Below, piece by piece: positions 16,426 through 24,484 of a DNA stretch of 34,861 nt. Origin of the DNA: Holdemania massiliensis AP2 (GTDB lineage Bacteria; Bacillota_I; Bacilli_A; Erysipelotrichales; Erysipelotrichaceae); NCBI RefSeq assembly GCF_000327285.1, contig NZ_HE998567.1, positions 981,737 to 1,016,597 on the forward strand, read 5' to 3'. The notes under the pieces were generated by a model. It had not been told where the DNA came from, ran no database searches, and saw only the letters and a list, made by a program, of their open reading frames with translations. Numbering within the stretch: the first letter of the stretch is position 1; the number at the start of each line of letters is the position of its first letter. A program made the position numbers and the translations under genes.

Positions 16426-16453
16426 TTGCATTTCTTCTTCAGCCGTTTAAAAT
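16426..16453 (+). promoter_or_regulatory. Promoter of the GT2 gene
   Basis: TTGCAT and TAAAAT are separated by 16 bases. The leader after it is about 60 bases and has no riboswitch I could identify. Confidence 0.65.
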
Positions 16454-16522
16454 AGAGTCCAGCATCAGCAACAGGCTGAGCTGCTTTTTACAGGGTGCGA
16501 ATCCGAAGAAAGGACCATGAAT

Positions 16523-17785
16523 ATGCTAGAAAGTTTAAATGCATTTAATTTTACAATTTTTATCTTATTTCTGCTTCTCTATTTATATCAGATTATCTTT
16601 GCCGGAGTCGTGTTGTTTGGCAAAAAGAAACCGACGCCGGAAGCGAAGCAGATGCACCGCTACGGCGTCATTATTGCGGCGCGCAATGAAGCAACGGTCA
16701 TCCGTGAGCTGCTTCAAAGCATCAAAGCGCAGAATTATCCGGACGGTTTGGTCACGGCTTTTGTCATCGCTGACAACTGTACCGACAACACTGCAGAACT
16801 GGCCCAGGCTGAAGGGGCTGTCGTTTACGAGCGGTTCAATCAGCTGAAAGTCGGCAAGGGCTATGCGCTGGATTATGCGTTTAAGCACATCATGAAGGAA
16901 TATCCTGAGGATTGGTTCGAGGCTTACTTTGTCTTTGATGCAGACAACCTGCTGGATCCCAACTACATTCGGGAAATGAACAAAGTGTTTGATTCCGGCT
17001 ATGAAATAATCACCAGCTACCGCAACTCCAAAAACTATGATTCCAACTGGATTTCTGCCGGTTATTCACTATGGTTTCTGCGCGAATCAAAATATCTGAA
17101 CCAGGCGCGGATGATGTGCGGCTCCAGCTGTGCGATTTCCGGTACCGGCTTCATGATTTCCAATCAGATCGTCAAAGCCAACAACGGCTGGAAGCATCAT
17201 CTGTTAACCGAGGATATCGAATTTTCTGTCGACAGTGTCCTGCATGGCTTAAAGATCGGCTACTGCGGCAGCGCCGTCCTGTACGACGAACAGCCCTGTA
17301 CATTTGAACAGTCCTGGAAACAGCGCCTGCGCTGGTCAAAGGGGTTCTATCAGGTATTTGGACGCTATGGACAATCGCTGGTCAAACGGATTGTCAAAGA
17401 ACGCGATTTCAGCAGTTATGACATGACGATGACCATTGCTCCGGCCCTGTTTGTTTCTTTGTTCAGCGTCCTGATCAATTCCCTCGCCCTGTTGTTTACG
17501 TTATGCGTACAGCGGGATCCGGAAGTTTTATCCGTTACGCTGGGCGCTATAACCGCCTCTGTAATCAACTACTATTTGATTCTGTATGCCTTCGGCGTTC
17601 TGACGACCATCACGGAATGGAACAATATCCACTGCAGTGCTGTGAAGAAGATTCTCTACACCTTCACTTTCCCGATTTTTATCTTCACCTATGTTCCGAT
17701 CGCGATTGAAGCGCTGTTTAAGAAGATCGAATGGAGTCCGATCACCCACACCATCGCCAAATCAATTCAGGAAATACGCGATTAA
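16523..17785 (+). CDS. Membrane glycosyltransferase family 2, processive type
   Basis: This 420-residue membrane enzyme belongs to the GT2 polysaccharide synthases. A membrane segment at about 10-35 precedes the catalytic domain. Key residues are the early YGVIIAARNEA, the metal-binding DAD at 139-141, TED at 229-231 and QRLRW at 267-271, the D,D,D,QxxRW layout of processive synthases, followed by three or four membrane segments. Of two close ATGs I prefer 16523, 8 bases after AAAGGA; 16517 is only 2 bases away from it. It has its own promoter and terminator and no partner genes, so a surface polysaccharide is likely but the sugar is unknown. Confidence 0.9.
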   Translation: MLESLNAFNFTIFILFLLLYLYQIIFAGVVLFGKKKPTPEAKQMHRYGVIIAARNEATVIRELLQSIKAQNYPDGLVTAFVIADNCTDNTAELAQAEGAVVYERFNQLKVGKGYALDYAFKHIMKEYPEDWFEAYFVFDADNLLDPNYIREMNKVFDSGYEIITSYRNSKNYDSNWISAGYSLWFLRESKYLNQARMMCGSSCAISGTGFMISNQIVKANNGWKHHLLTEDIEFSVDSVLHGLKIGYCGSAVLYDEQPCTFEQSWKQRLRWSKGFYQVFGRYGQSLVKRIVKERDFSSYDMTMTIAPALFVSLFSVLINSLALLFTLCVQRDPEVLSVTLGAITASVINYYLILYAFGVLTTITEWNNIHCSAVKKILYTFTFPIFIFTYVPIAIEALFKKIEWSPITHTIAKSIQEIRD

Positions 17786-17799
17786 CCGCGTATTTTTTA
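17773..17799 (+). terminator. Terminator overlapping the end of the GT2 gene
   Basis: ATACGCG and CGCGTAT form a 7-bp stem with loop ATTAAC, which contains the stop codon, followed by six T. Confidence 0.88.
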
Positions 17800-17913
17800 T
17801 AGGGACAGCTTCGTCCTTCTGCAGAAAGCAAAGCATGTCTGCGCTCTTCGATCTTCCGTTTTTAGACATTTCGTTTAGAAAGTATAGCGCAAACAAGCCG
17901 GAGTCATGGATTT

Positions 17914-17946
17914 CTTCACACAAACTTCACGGTTTTTTTCTATAAT
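17914..17946 (+). promoter_or_regulatory. Direct repeat and -10 box of the HtrA gene
   Basis: TATAAT at 17941-17946 is preceded by CTTCAC at 17914-17919 and again at 17925-17930, giving TTCACA and TTCACG at an 11-base period. There is no good -35 hexamer, so an activator binding at the repeat in its place is plausible, as with PhoP-type or CssR-type regulators. Confidence 0.6.
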
Positions 17947-17973
17947 AAGAACGGATAGAAAGAAGGAAATAAA

Positions 17974-19116
17974 ATGTTCGATCACGAATTAATGGATACG
18001 GAAACGGCAGCGGTCAAAAAAGAACTGCGGTCGATGAAGCGAACCTTCCGCATCGGACTTGCGGCTTGTGCTTTACTTTCCGGAGTTATCGGCTTTTCCG
18101 CCGGGACTCTGGCAGCCAAAAATTCAAAAGCCAGCGTCGTTGTACAAAGTGTAGAACGTCGCCAGAATGTGGAGAACGTGCCGGTGACTTCGATAAATAT
18201 TCCTTCGGTTGCGGCATTGACGCAGAACAGTGTTGTAGAAATCCGAACGGAATCCGTTTCCAACAGTTTATTTCTGCGTCAGTTCGTCACGGAAGGAGCC
18301 GGCAGCGGCGTCATTATTTCTGAAGACGGCTACATTGTTACCAACAATCACGTTATTGAAGACGCCCGCTCAATCCTTGTGGCGCTGCATGACGGGACAA
18401 CGTATGAGGCTCAGCTTGTCGCCTCAGATTCCAAAATGGACATCGGCGTCATTAAAATTGAAGCTTCCGGTCTGACGCCGGCGATTCTGGGAGATTCTGA
18501 TTCGCTGTCGGTAGGCGAACCTGTCGTCGCCGTCGGCAACCCATTGGGACAGCTGGGCGGGACTGTGACCAATGGAATCGTCAGCGCTTTGGACCGTGAG
18601 ATTATTCTGAACAATGAGCACCGGAACTTATTGCAGACCAACGCGGCGATCAATCCGGGCAACTCCGGCGGCGGCCTGTTTAATGCGGACGGAGAATTAA
18701 TCGGCATCGTCGTGGCCAAGTCATCCGGGGAAGATGTTGAGGGTCTGGGTTTCGCCATTCCGATCAATGATGCCAAACCGATTATCGAAGATCTGATCGC
18801 ACAGGGATATGTCGGCGGCCGGGTATCGTTGGGCATTACGGCGCTGGATCTGACAACCCCTCAGCTCGCCGCTCAATACGGTTTCAAGACACCGGGCGTC
18901 TATGTCCAGTCCGTCATTGAAAACTCCAGTGCTGCCAACGGCGGGCTGCAGCCAGGCGATTGCTTTGTATCTATCAACGATACGGCGATTGAAGCCATTT
19001 CCGACATTACTTCCATCCTGAATGAAAGCTCTGTCGGCGATCAGCTGATGATCACGGTGAAGCGTGACGGCAAGATCGTTGAACTTACCCTTACCCTGCA
19101 GGAAAAGAAAGGCTAA
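17974..19116 (+). CDS. HtrA/DegP-like serine protease
   Basis: This is an envelope quality-control protease of 380 residues. A single membrane segment at about 26-48 anchors it with the catalytic part outside. The trypsin-like domain has a complete triad: His 126 in TNNHVI, Asp 156 in SKMDIGVI, and Ser 231 in NPGNSGGGLF. One PDZ domain occupies about 285-375 (VYVQSVIENSSAANGGLQPGD). The start follows AAGGA at good spacing. The cytoplasmic N-terminus is short and charged. The promoter carries an 11-base direct repeat that fits control by a response regulator. It stands alone between two terminators or terminator-like hairpins. Confidence 0.95.
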   Translation: MFDHELMDTETAAVKKELRSMKRTFRIGLAACALLSGVIGFSAGTLAAKNSKASVVVQSVERRQNVENVPVTSINIPSVAALTQNSVVEIRTESVSNSLFLRQFVTEGAGSGVIISEDGYIVTNNHVIEDARSILVALHDGTTYEAQLVASDSKMDIGVIKIEASGLTPAILGDSDSLSVGEPVVAVGNPLGQLGGTVTNGIVSALDREIILNNEHRNLLQTNAAINPGNSGGGLFNADGELIGIVVAKSSGEDVEGLGFAIPINDAKPIIEDLIAQGYVGGRVSLGITALDLTTPQLAAQYGFKTPGVYVQSVIENSSAANGGLQPGDCFVSINDTAIEAISDITSILNESSVGDQLMITVKRDGKIVELTLTLQEKKG

Positions 19117-19212
19117 GCACGGCTTACCAAGCATTCTCAAACCTGATCAAAATGCGATCTTAAGAATGGTTTCAGTTAAAACAAACGGAATGGTAAAGAT
19201 CGGATACTTTAG

Positions 19213-19344
19213 GGTTCTTTCTGAACGCTGAGGAAAGCAGAGCTTTTAAAGAAACAATAGGCGCTTTAAATCTGTGACAAATACAGATTCAAGGCGCCTT
19301 TGTTATTAGGGCCATAATTCATGACCTCGCGTTCAGAAAGAACC
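19213..19344. repeat. Palindromic element, copy A
   Basis: The ends are a perfect 16-bp inverted repeat, GGTTCTTTCTGAACGC (19213-19228) and its complement (19329-19344). Inside is a second stem, AGGCGC-TTTAAATCTGT (19259-19275) with its near complement (19283-19299) and loop GACAAAT, followed by TTTGTTATT, so it can also act as a terminator for the HtrA gene. It shares about 85% of its bases with copy B. No gene lies inside. No clear target duplication is visible. Confidence 0.9.
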
Positions 19345-19567
19345 TTGTGTATTGTGTCCTCTTGTTGTACTTTTTATATGACTTAATTTAGACACGAAAT
19401 GAGTAAGAAGTCATCAAGAAAAAGGCTTTTGCTTATTGAAAAACAGATTCAATTGAGCTACTATAATATTGAAAAGCAAACTCAGAAAAGTTTTTTAACA
19501 TTTTTCTGTTTCTTGCGGGGCTTTTTCTGATTTTCCGCAATATTAGATATGAAGGAGGTCTTTCTCA
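19345..19567 (+). promoter_or_regulatory. Leader of the Rpn-family gene, with -10 box and shared 30-bp block
   Basis: A TATAAT box is at 19462-19467, with no well-spaced -35. Closer to the gene, 19513-19542 reads TTGCGGGGCTTTTT then TTTTCCGCAATA; TTGCGG and CCGCAA can pair as a hairpin. The same block occurs, with 25 of 30 bases equal, upstream of the CpaB-like gene at 33430-33459. AAGGAGG precedes the ATG. Confidence 0.6.
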
Positions 19568-20629
19568 ATGGAAATCAGTAAAATTCCTTACCCTGATTTA
19601 TCGCTTCAATCCCTGCCGTATTCCCTCAATCCAGATCAGCTTCGTGAGCGTTTAATCACCCTTGACTTTCGGGAAAACGATGTATTCCGTTTTGCCCTGG
19701 GTTGTGAGGATGAAAAATCCAGAAAGATTCGATTTGCTTATTTATCAGCGCTGTTTCATATCCAGGTTGTCCGAGCAGATATAAAAAATACGGAACCAAT
19801 GAAAACCTATGAAAGGGAAAAAGGTGTGCGCTTCGATTTGCTTATCGAAGTTGAAGATGACAAAGGTCAGATTCTGCTTGTGAACATAGAAATGCAGAAT
19901 TATCAGATGGGTCGGCACTTGTCGCTGCGCTCTCAGGGATACTTGGCACGAATCGTTGCCGACCAGCTCAATGCGGACAATCTTTATGAATTTAATCCCG
20001 TAGTTCAGCTGATGATTCTCAACCGGAGTCCGCAAGTGCAGGAATGGGATGGATATCTGCATCATTATCGATACTTCAATGAAGAAAAGGGCAAACGTCT
20101 GCCGGATGAGCGATGTCAGATCCTCTGGATAGAAATGGATAAATTAGAGGAATTGGAAAGCAAACCCGTTGAAGAATGGAAAATGGAAGAAAAAATTCAC
20201 TACATGCTTCGGTTCAGTCATATCGCAGAGAAACAGAACATCATTCATGAATTAGTCGAGAAGGAGGAAATTATCAAGATGATGGAAGAAAAGAAAGTGG
20301 ATTTTTTAAGGGATACAAGTTTGGCAATTGCTCGATTGAGAGCCAAGTTTGATGAATTGGATTATGAACTGGAAATGGCAGAAAGTCGGCTTGAAGGCAA
20401 ACGCGAAGGTAAACTTGAAGGTCAACGAACATTGATTAAACTGGTTTTGGGAAAACGGATGGAACTCAGCACAGAAAATGAGAAGCAGATTGACAGTTTA
20501 GATGAACAAGCACTCTTAGAGCTGACTCAGGTCATAGATACAATCTACACATCACAGGATCTTCACCACCAAATCCAAACGATTACAAAACAGAATAGCA
20601 GAGCTGCAGAAACAATACTTTCCCGATAA
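19568..20629 (+). CDS. Rpn-family PD-(D/E)XK nuclease (putative transposase-like)
   Basis: This 353-residue protein matches the Rpn (recombination-promoting nuclease) family, PD-(D/E)XK enzymes often annotated as putative transposases. The nuclease core has RFDLLIEVEDDKG with Asp 90 and VNIEMQ with Glu 108 and Gln 110, the D-ExQ version of the active site. The C-terminal part is a long helical region with the family's EGKREGKLEGQ turn repeats near 275-285. It is complete, with AAGGAGG before the ATG. It is AT-richer than the genes around it and lies between two copies of a palindromic element, which suggests a mobile or horizontally acquired unit. Known family members nick or cut DNA and promote RecA-independent recombination; mobility here is inferred. 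Confidence 0.88.
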   Translation: MEISKIPYPDLSLQSLPYSLNPDQLRERLITLDFRENDVFRFALGCEDEKSRKIRFAYLSALFHIQVVRADIKNTEPMKTYEREKGVRFDLLIEVEDDKGQILLVNIEMQNYQMGRHLSLRSQGYLARIVADQLNADNLYEFNPVVQLMILNRSPQVQEWDGYLHHYRYFNEEKGKRLPDERCQILWIEMDKLEELESKPVEEWKMEEKIHYMLRFSHIAEKQNIIHELVEKEEIIKMMEEKKVDFLRDTSLAIARLRAKFDELDYELEMAESRLEGKREGKLEGQRTLIKLVLGKRMELSTENEKQIDSLDEQALLELTQVIDTIYTSQDLHHQIQTITKQNSRAAETILSR

Positions 20630-20892
20630 AGTACCGAATTTACAGAATTCAATCCAAGAAACTAAGTTTAGATACGTAAGACAGATCCTATATACTTTTC
20701 ATCCTTTAAGGTAAGCTCAGATTTGACGGATCGATCCTTGAAAGATTCTGACATCAGGATAAATAAGTTTAAATAGTTGGATTCGGGCAAGATTAACAAA
20801 AAAGAAGGTCTGCTTTGTAGAAAGTATTGGCCTGAATGAGCGTGAAATCATAATTGAATAAAAGAGGGACGACTAAGTGATAAGCATGTTTC
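20630..20892. other. Non-coding stretch after the Rpn-family gene
   Basis: This AT-rich stretch of about 260 bases has stops in all frames and no recognisable gene, repeat or promoter. It leads into copy B of the palindromic element. Confidence 0.6.
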
Positions 20893-21024
20893 AGTTCTTT
20901 CCGAGCTCTAGGCAAAGCAGAGCTTTTGAAGTAGCAATAGGCGCTTTAAATCTGTGACAAATACAGATTTAAGGCGCCTTTGTTATTGGGTGCCATAATT
21001 CACTACCCAGAATTCAGAAAGAAC
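20893..21024. repeat. Palindromic element, copy B
   Basis: This is the second copy, in the same orientation as copy A. The terminal arms, GTTCTTTCCGAG and TTCAGAAAGAAC, pair less perfectly (10 of 12). The inner stem is better than in copy A: AGGCGC-TTTAAATCTGT against ACAGATTTAAGGCGCCT with one G-T pair, then TTTGTTATT. It can end transcription of the Rpn-family gene. Confidence 0.9.
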
Positions 21025-21071
21025 CTACTTTGGATCTTCTCTGATAGTTCCATTATTCTGTTTAGGCTAAC

Positions 21072-21109
21072 GAAAAAGAAAAGCAATCAAAGTCCTGGAC
21101 TCTGACTGC
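21072..21109 (-). terminator. Terminator after the EF-G paralogue gene
   Basis: On the - strand GCAGTCAGAGTC and GACTTTGATTGC form a 12-bp stem (two G-U pairs) with loop CAG, followed by TTTTCTTTTTC. Confidence 0.92.
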
Positions 21110-21131
21110 TTCATTTCAATTTCTGAAGAAT

Positions 21132-23204
21132 TCAATCTTCTTCTTTTTCAATATTTGCGGTTTTGATAACCTTTTCGGCAATCGGCTGCGGGGCTGGTTC
21201 ATAGCGATCAAACTCAATCACGAAGGAACCGCGGCCCTGCGTCATTGAACGCAGCTCTGTTGAATATTTCATCATTTCAGCCATCGGCACTTCCGCCGTG
21301 ATCTTCTGTTCTTTTTCATCCACTAAATCCATGCCGAGAATAATTCCGCGGCGTTTGTTGAAATCGCCGATAATCGTGCCGGTATATTCCTCTGGAATCA
21401 AAACTTCAACCTTACCGATTGGTTCAAGCAGGATTGGTTTGACTTTCGGCATTCCGGCTTTGTAGGCCAGACGGGCCGCGGCTTTAAAGGCAATTTCCTT
21501 CGAGTCGACTTCATGATAGGAGCCGTCGGTCAGCGTCGCTTTGACACCGACAACCTTATATCCAGCCAGAACTCCCTTTTCCATGCATTCCCGCAGACCG
21601 GCTTCAACGGCTGGGAAATACTGCTTCGGAACAGCACCACCGAAAACAGATTCCGCAAAGACCATTTCATCCCCATCGCACGGTTCAAATTTAACGAAGA
21701 CATGACCATACTGACCTGCACCGCCGGACTGCTTTTTATGCTTGCCTTCAGCCGTGACTGTGCCGCGGATCGTTTCACGATACTGAACCTTCGGCTCCGT
21801 GGTCGTGACTTCAACCTTATATTTGGATTTCAGCTTGCTTAGGATGACGTCGATATGCTGAACGCCCATGCCGTACAACACCGTTTCCTTGGTTTCCTTA
21901 TTCTTATCCAGACGGATCGACGGATCTTCTTCACACATCCGCTGCAGACCCATGCTCATCTTGTCTTCATCCGCTTTGGTTTTCGGCCAGATCGCAACGC
22001 CCAGCATCGGTTTCGGGAATTCGATTGGAGCATAGGTAACCGGCTTTAAGCGTGTTGCTAGCGTGTCGTTGGTATCGGTGAACTGCAGTTTGACAACTGC
22101 GCCGATATCGCCGGTAAACAGCTTGCCAACCGCAATCTGATGCTTGCCCTTAACGATATAAATCTGATTCAGTTTTTCAATCTTGTCCTTCTGTACGTTT
22201 AAGACCTGGGCATCCGTGCTCATGACGCCGGTCATGACCTTCAGCAGGGAGATCTTGCCGACAAACGGATCAATGATCGTCTTGAAAACCTGAGCCGTAA
22301 ACGCTTCCTGTTCATTGGTTTCCATCAAAATCGGAATGCCGTCCAGATCCAGCGCTTCAATCATGCCCTTCTCAGCATAGCTTGGGAAGTACTCACGGAT
22401 CAGATCAAGCAGACGTTCGATGCCGGTAACCTGGGTCGCACTGCCGCAGTAAACCGGACGGATATCCCCGTTGCGCACGCCGATGCGCAAGCCCTTGGCG
22501 ACTTCATGTTCATCAAAGCTTTCGCCGCTGAAGAATTTTTCCATCAGTTCATCATCGGCCATCGCAATCGCCTCAGCGATCTGATTGTAATATTCTTCAA
22601 CGATCTCTTTCAGCTCATCCGGTACTTCCTTCGGAGTTGTCCGATCGTCATAATACCAGGCTTTTTTACGCAGAATGTTGACAGAGCCGACAACCTTGCC
22701 CGCGCTTGTAATCGGAACTTCAAACGGAATGACCGTCTTGCCGAAATGTTCGCGCAGCTGATTGTAGGTCTGATCAAATGAAGCATTTTCCTCATCAATT
22801 TTGTTGATGAAGAAAATGGTCGGCAGTTTCTTGCGGGTAACGATCTTCCAGGCTTTTTCCGTACCGGATTCGACGCCGTCCTTTGCCCCGACGACGATCA
22901 GCGCGTTATCGCCGACCGCGATGCCGCACTGCGCTTCGCCCTCATAATCCAGATAACCCGGCGTATCAATAAAGTTAATCTTGCATTCTTTCCATTCAAC
23001 CGGCGCAATGGAGGTGTAGACGGACAAACCACGTTTGATTTCTTCCGCGTCATTATCCATGACGCTCGTTCCATCTCCGGTTTTGCCCAGCCGGTCCGTT
23101 GCCTGAGTAAAATATAATGCAGCTTCGACGACGCTGGATTTGCCAGCGCCGCTGTGTCCCATCAGAACGATATTGCGGACTTCATTCGCTAAATAATCTC
23201 TCAT
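21132..23204 (-). CDS. EF-G-like GTPase (EF-G2-type paralogue)
   Basis: This 690-residue translational GTPase has the five-domain layout of elongation factor G. G1 is GHSGAGKS at 16-23, the switch region is EEIKRGLSVYTS at about 54-65, G3 is DTPGY at 80-84 and G4 is NKID at 134-137. Domain IV contains GGAGQYGHV and the C-terminal part PMAEMMKYSTELRSMTQGRGSF is typical. The G3 motif of true EF-G is DTPGH with a catalytic His; here it is Tyr 84, as in the separate EF-G2-like group, so this is not the main translocase. No str-operon genes (rpsL, rpsG, tuf) are near. It begins 12 bases after the ankyrin gene stop, with GGGGGAA as ribosome site. Its actual role is unknown. Confidence 0.92.
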   Translation of the reverse strand: MRDYLANEVRNIVLMGHSGAGKSSVVEAALYFTQATDRLGKTGDGTSVMDNDAEEIKRGLSVYTSIAPVEWKECKINFIDTPGYLDYEGEAQCGIAVGDNALIVVGAKDGVESGTEKAWKIVTRKKLPTIFFINKIDEENASFDQTYNQLREHFGKTVIPFEVPITSAGKVVGSVNILRKKAWYYDDRTTPKEVPDELKEIVEEYYNQIAEAIAMADDELMEKFFSGESFDEHEVAKGLRIGVRNGDIRPVYCGSATQVTGIERLLDLIREYFPSYAEKGMIEALDLDGIPILMETNEQEAFTAQVFKTIIDPFVGKISLLKVMTGVMSTDAQVLNVQKDKIEKLNQIYIVKGKHQIAVGKLFTGDIGAVVKLQFTDTNDTLATRLKPVTYAPIEFPKPMLGVAIWPKTKADEDKMSMGLQRMCEEDPSIRLDKNKETKETVLYGMGVQHIDVILSKLKSKYKVEVTTTEPKVQYRETIRGTVTAEGKHKKQSGGAGQYGHVFVKFEPCDGDEMVFAESVFGGAVPKQYFPAVEAGLRECMEKGVLAGYKVVGVKATLTDGSYHEVDSKEIAFKAAARLAYKAGMPKVKPILLEPIGKVEVLIPEEYTGTIIGDFNKRRGIILGMDLVDEKEQKITAEVPMAEMMKYSTELRSMTQGRGSFVIEFDRYEPAPQPIAEKVIKTANIEKEED

Positions 23205-23216
23205 ACGGCTTCCCCC

Positions 23217-23885
23217 CTACTTCAAATGCTCTTTCAGCTCAGCAAAGCAGTGCTCACGGACATAATGAATAGCGAGGTTGCCCTGGAAATCTTTGATGCT
23301 CTTATCTGCGCCTTGGTCCAGCAGATACAGAACCAGATCAACATATCCGCCGTAGCTGGCTCTCATCAACGCTGTGCAGCCGGCATTATCCTGCATGTTG
23401 ATATCCGCGCCGTGTTCGATCAGATATTTGATGACATCCACCTTGCATGCCAGAACCGCTTCCATCAGCGCCGTTCTGCCCTTGCTGTCACGAGCGTTCA
23501 CATTCGCTCCGTTTTCAACCAGATATTCAACGACTTCGCTCTGACCTAGGAAGGAAGCCCGCATCAGCGACGTCCGTCCGTTGTCATCATGAGAATTCAC
23601 ATCGGATCCTGCTTCAACCAGCATCTTGACAATTCCCAGATGACCTTTTTTTGCCGCGCCCATTAACGCCGTCTTATTGTTGACATCACGAGCCCGAACA
23701 TTTGCTCCATTATCTAGCAAGAACCGAACGATATCTTCATAACCGCGCTTAGCGCTGCGCATCAAGGCTGTCCGTCCGTCGCCGTTGGATACATTGACGT
23801 TGGCTCCTTTGGAAACACATGCACAGACTTTCGCGAAATCGCCGGCTGCCGCCGCATCCCAGAACTCTTTGTTTGTTTGATCCAT
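23217..23885 (-). CDS. Ankyrin-repeat protein
   Basis: This 222-residue protein consists almost wholly of about six ankyrin repeats of 33 residues (pattern DGRTALMRSAKRGYEDIVRF and LLDNGANVNARD). There is no signal peptide or membrane segment, so it should be cytoplasmic and bind a protein partner. AAAGGAGG stands 8 bases before the ATG. It is the first large gene of an operon with the EF-G paralogue, which suggests that the two act together, perhaps with the ankyrin protein as a partner or regulator of the GTPase; this is an inference from context only. Confidence 0.94.
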   Translation of the reverse strand: MDQTNKEFWDAAAAGDFAKVCACVSKGANVNVSNGDGRTALMRSAKRGYEDIVRFLLDNGANVRARDVNNKTALMGAAKKGHLGIVKMLVEAGSDVNSHDDNGRTSLMRASFLGQSEVVEYLVENGANVNARDSKGRTALMEAVLACKVDVIKYLIEHGADINMQDNAGCTALMRASYGGYVDLVLYLLDQGADKSIKDFQGNLAIHYVREHCFAELKEHLK

Positions 23886-24077
23886 AATGAATTCCTCCTT
23901 TTATTTATTCATCAAACATTGAACTTCCTGCGCATCATTCCGAAATTCGGAACCCCCTGTGATCTGCATCAGCAGGAGTATTCCTGAAAACTGAACCTTG
24001 TGCCCGATTCCTCAGTAATGGACAGCCGATTCAAGATTCCATTTTCAGGCGTAGGCGGATCTGACATGTCGCTCAAC

Positions 24078-24138
24078 TTTGTCTGCCTGAAGCGTTCAGC
24101 ACCTGAATTTCGCTGACTCCTTCGCTTCCGAAGACAAA
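24078..24138 (-). promoter_or_regulatory. Long stem-loop in the ankyrin/EF-G leader
   Basis: TTTGTCT/AGACAAA, GAAGCG/CGCTTC and TCAGC/GCTGA are three stacked stems separated by small internal loops, 61 bases in all. It lies directly after the attenuator hairpin, and the T-run of that hairpin borders its first strand. It does not match a riboswitch class I know. Confidence 0.55.
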
Positions 24139-24164
24139 AAAGATGGACAGTCTAAATCCATCTT
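24136..24164 (-). terminator. Attenuator-like terminator upstream of the ankyrin/EF-G operon
   Basis: On the - strand AAGATGGA and TCCATCTT form an 8-bp stem with a 9-base loop, followed by TTTTT. It lies between the operon promoter and the ankyrin gene, so it would stop most transcripts early unless opened. The stop codon of a 38-codon frame lies in its loop. Confidence 0.7.
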
Positions 24165-24268
24165 AAAAACAACTGATTTTTTCCCAAAAGAACCCCGCCG
24201 AAAACACCTTCAGCTCTATCATCTCCATTTTGAGGGGCAACAAAAACTAAGCCTTTCTTCTGGTCCAT
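24152..24268 (-). CDS. Possible small protein or leader peptide, 38 residues
   Basis: A frame starting at ATG 24268 (MDQKKGLVFVAPQNGDDRAE...) runs 38 codons to a TAG in the loop of the following hairpin. GGAG stands 9 bases before the ATG and the predicted promoter start is about 34 bases upstream. I do not recognise the peptide. It is either a small protein gene of its own or a leader whose translation affects the hairpin. The evidence is positional, so this stays tentative. Confidence 0.35.
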   Translation of the reverse strand: MDQKKGLVFVAPQNGDDRAEGVFGGVLLGKNQLFLRWI

Positions 24269-24308
24269 GATGTTTCACTCCATTCCGGTCTTGGTTCTTT
24301 ATAGCTTT

Positions 24309-24336
24309 ATTGTAACCGATTTCATTTTTTGTTCAA
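24309..24336 (-). promoter_or_regulatory. Promoter of the ankyrin/EF-G operon leader
   Basis: TTGAAC (24336-24331) and TACAAT (24314-24309) are separated by 16 bases. Transcription from here gives a leader of about 417 bases before the ankyrin gene. The remaining part of the leader (23886-24077) shows no supported feature. Confidence 0.7.
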
Positions 24337-24484
24337 GACCTTTCTTACCGAATTTCTATGAAAACTATGTTTTCGTTTGTTACATTTTGTAAATTCTTTC
24401 ATTTTTGTTTTTTCCTGCTTTTTGGACTTCTTTTTTCACTGTGAAGTTGTTACAATGAAATCAAATGAGGAAAAGGAGATTCTT

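Noticed and set aside
16454-16516. Riboswitch in the GT2 leader (cyclic di-GMP or other)
   Set aside because: The roughly 60-base leader has GTCC/GGAC and CAGC/GCTG pairs but none of the conserved cores of known classes that I could check by eye.
21132-23204. Ribosomal protection protein (TetM-type tetracycline resistance)
   Set aside because: The DTPGY G3 motif and the overall domain blocks fit the EF-G2-like group; nothing points to the TetM domain IV loops, and no resistance or mobile genes adjoin it.
23940-24138. Glycine riboswitch upstream of the ankyrin/EF-G operon
   Set aside because: Words such as GAAGGAG and TTCAGGCA recall the glycine aptamer, but they sit in opposite arms of one long hairpin and the usual closing helix and second aptamer are missing; the genes also have no link to glycine.
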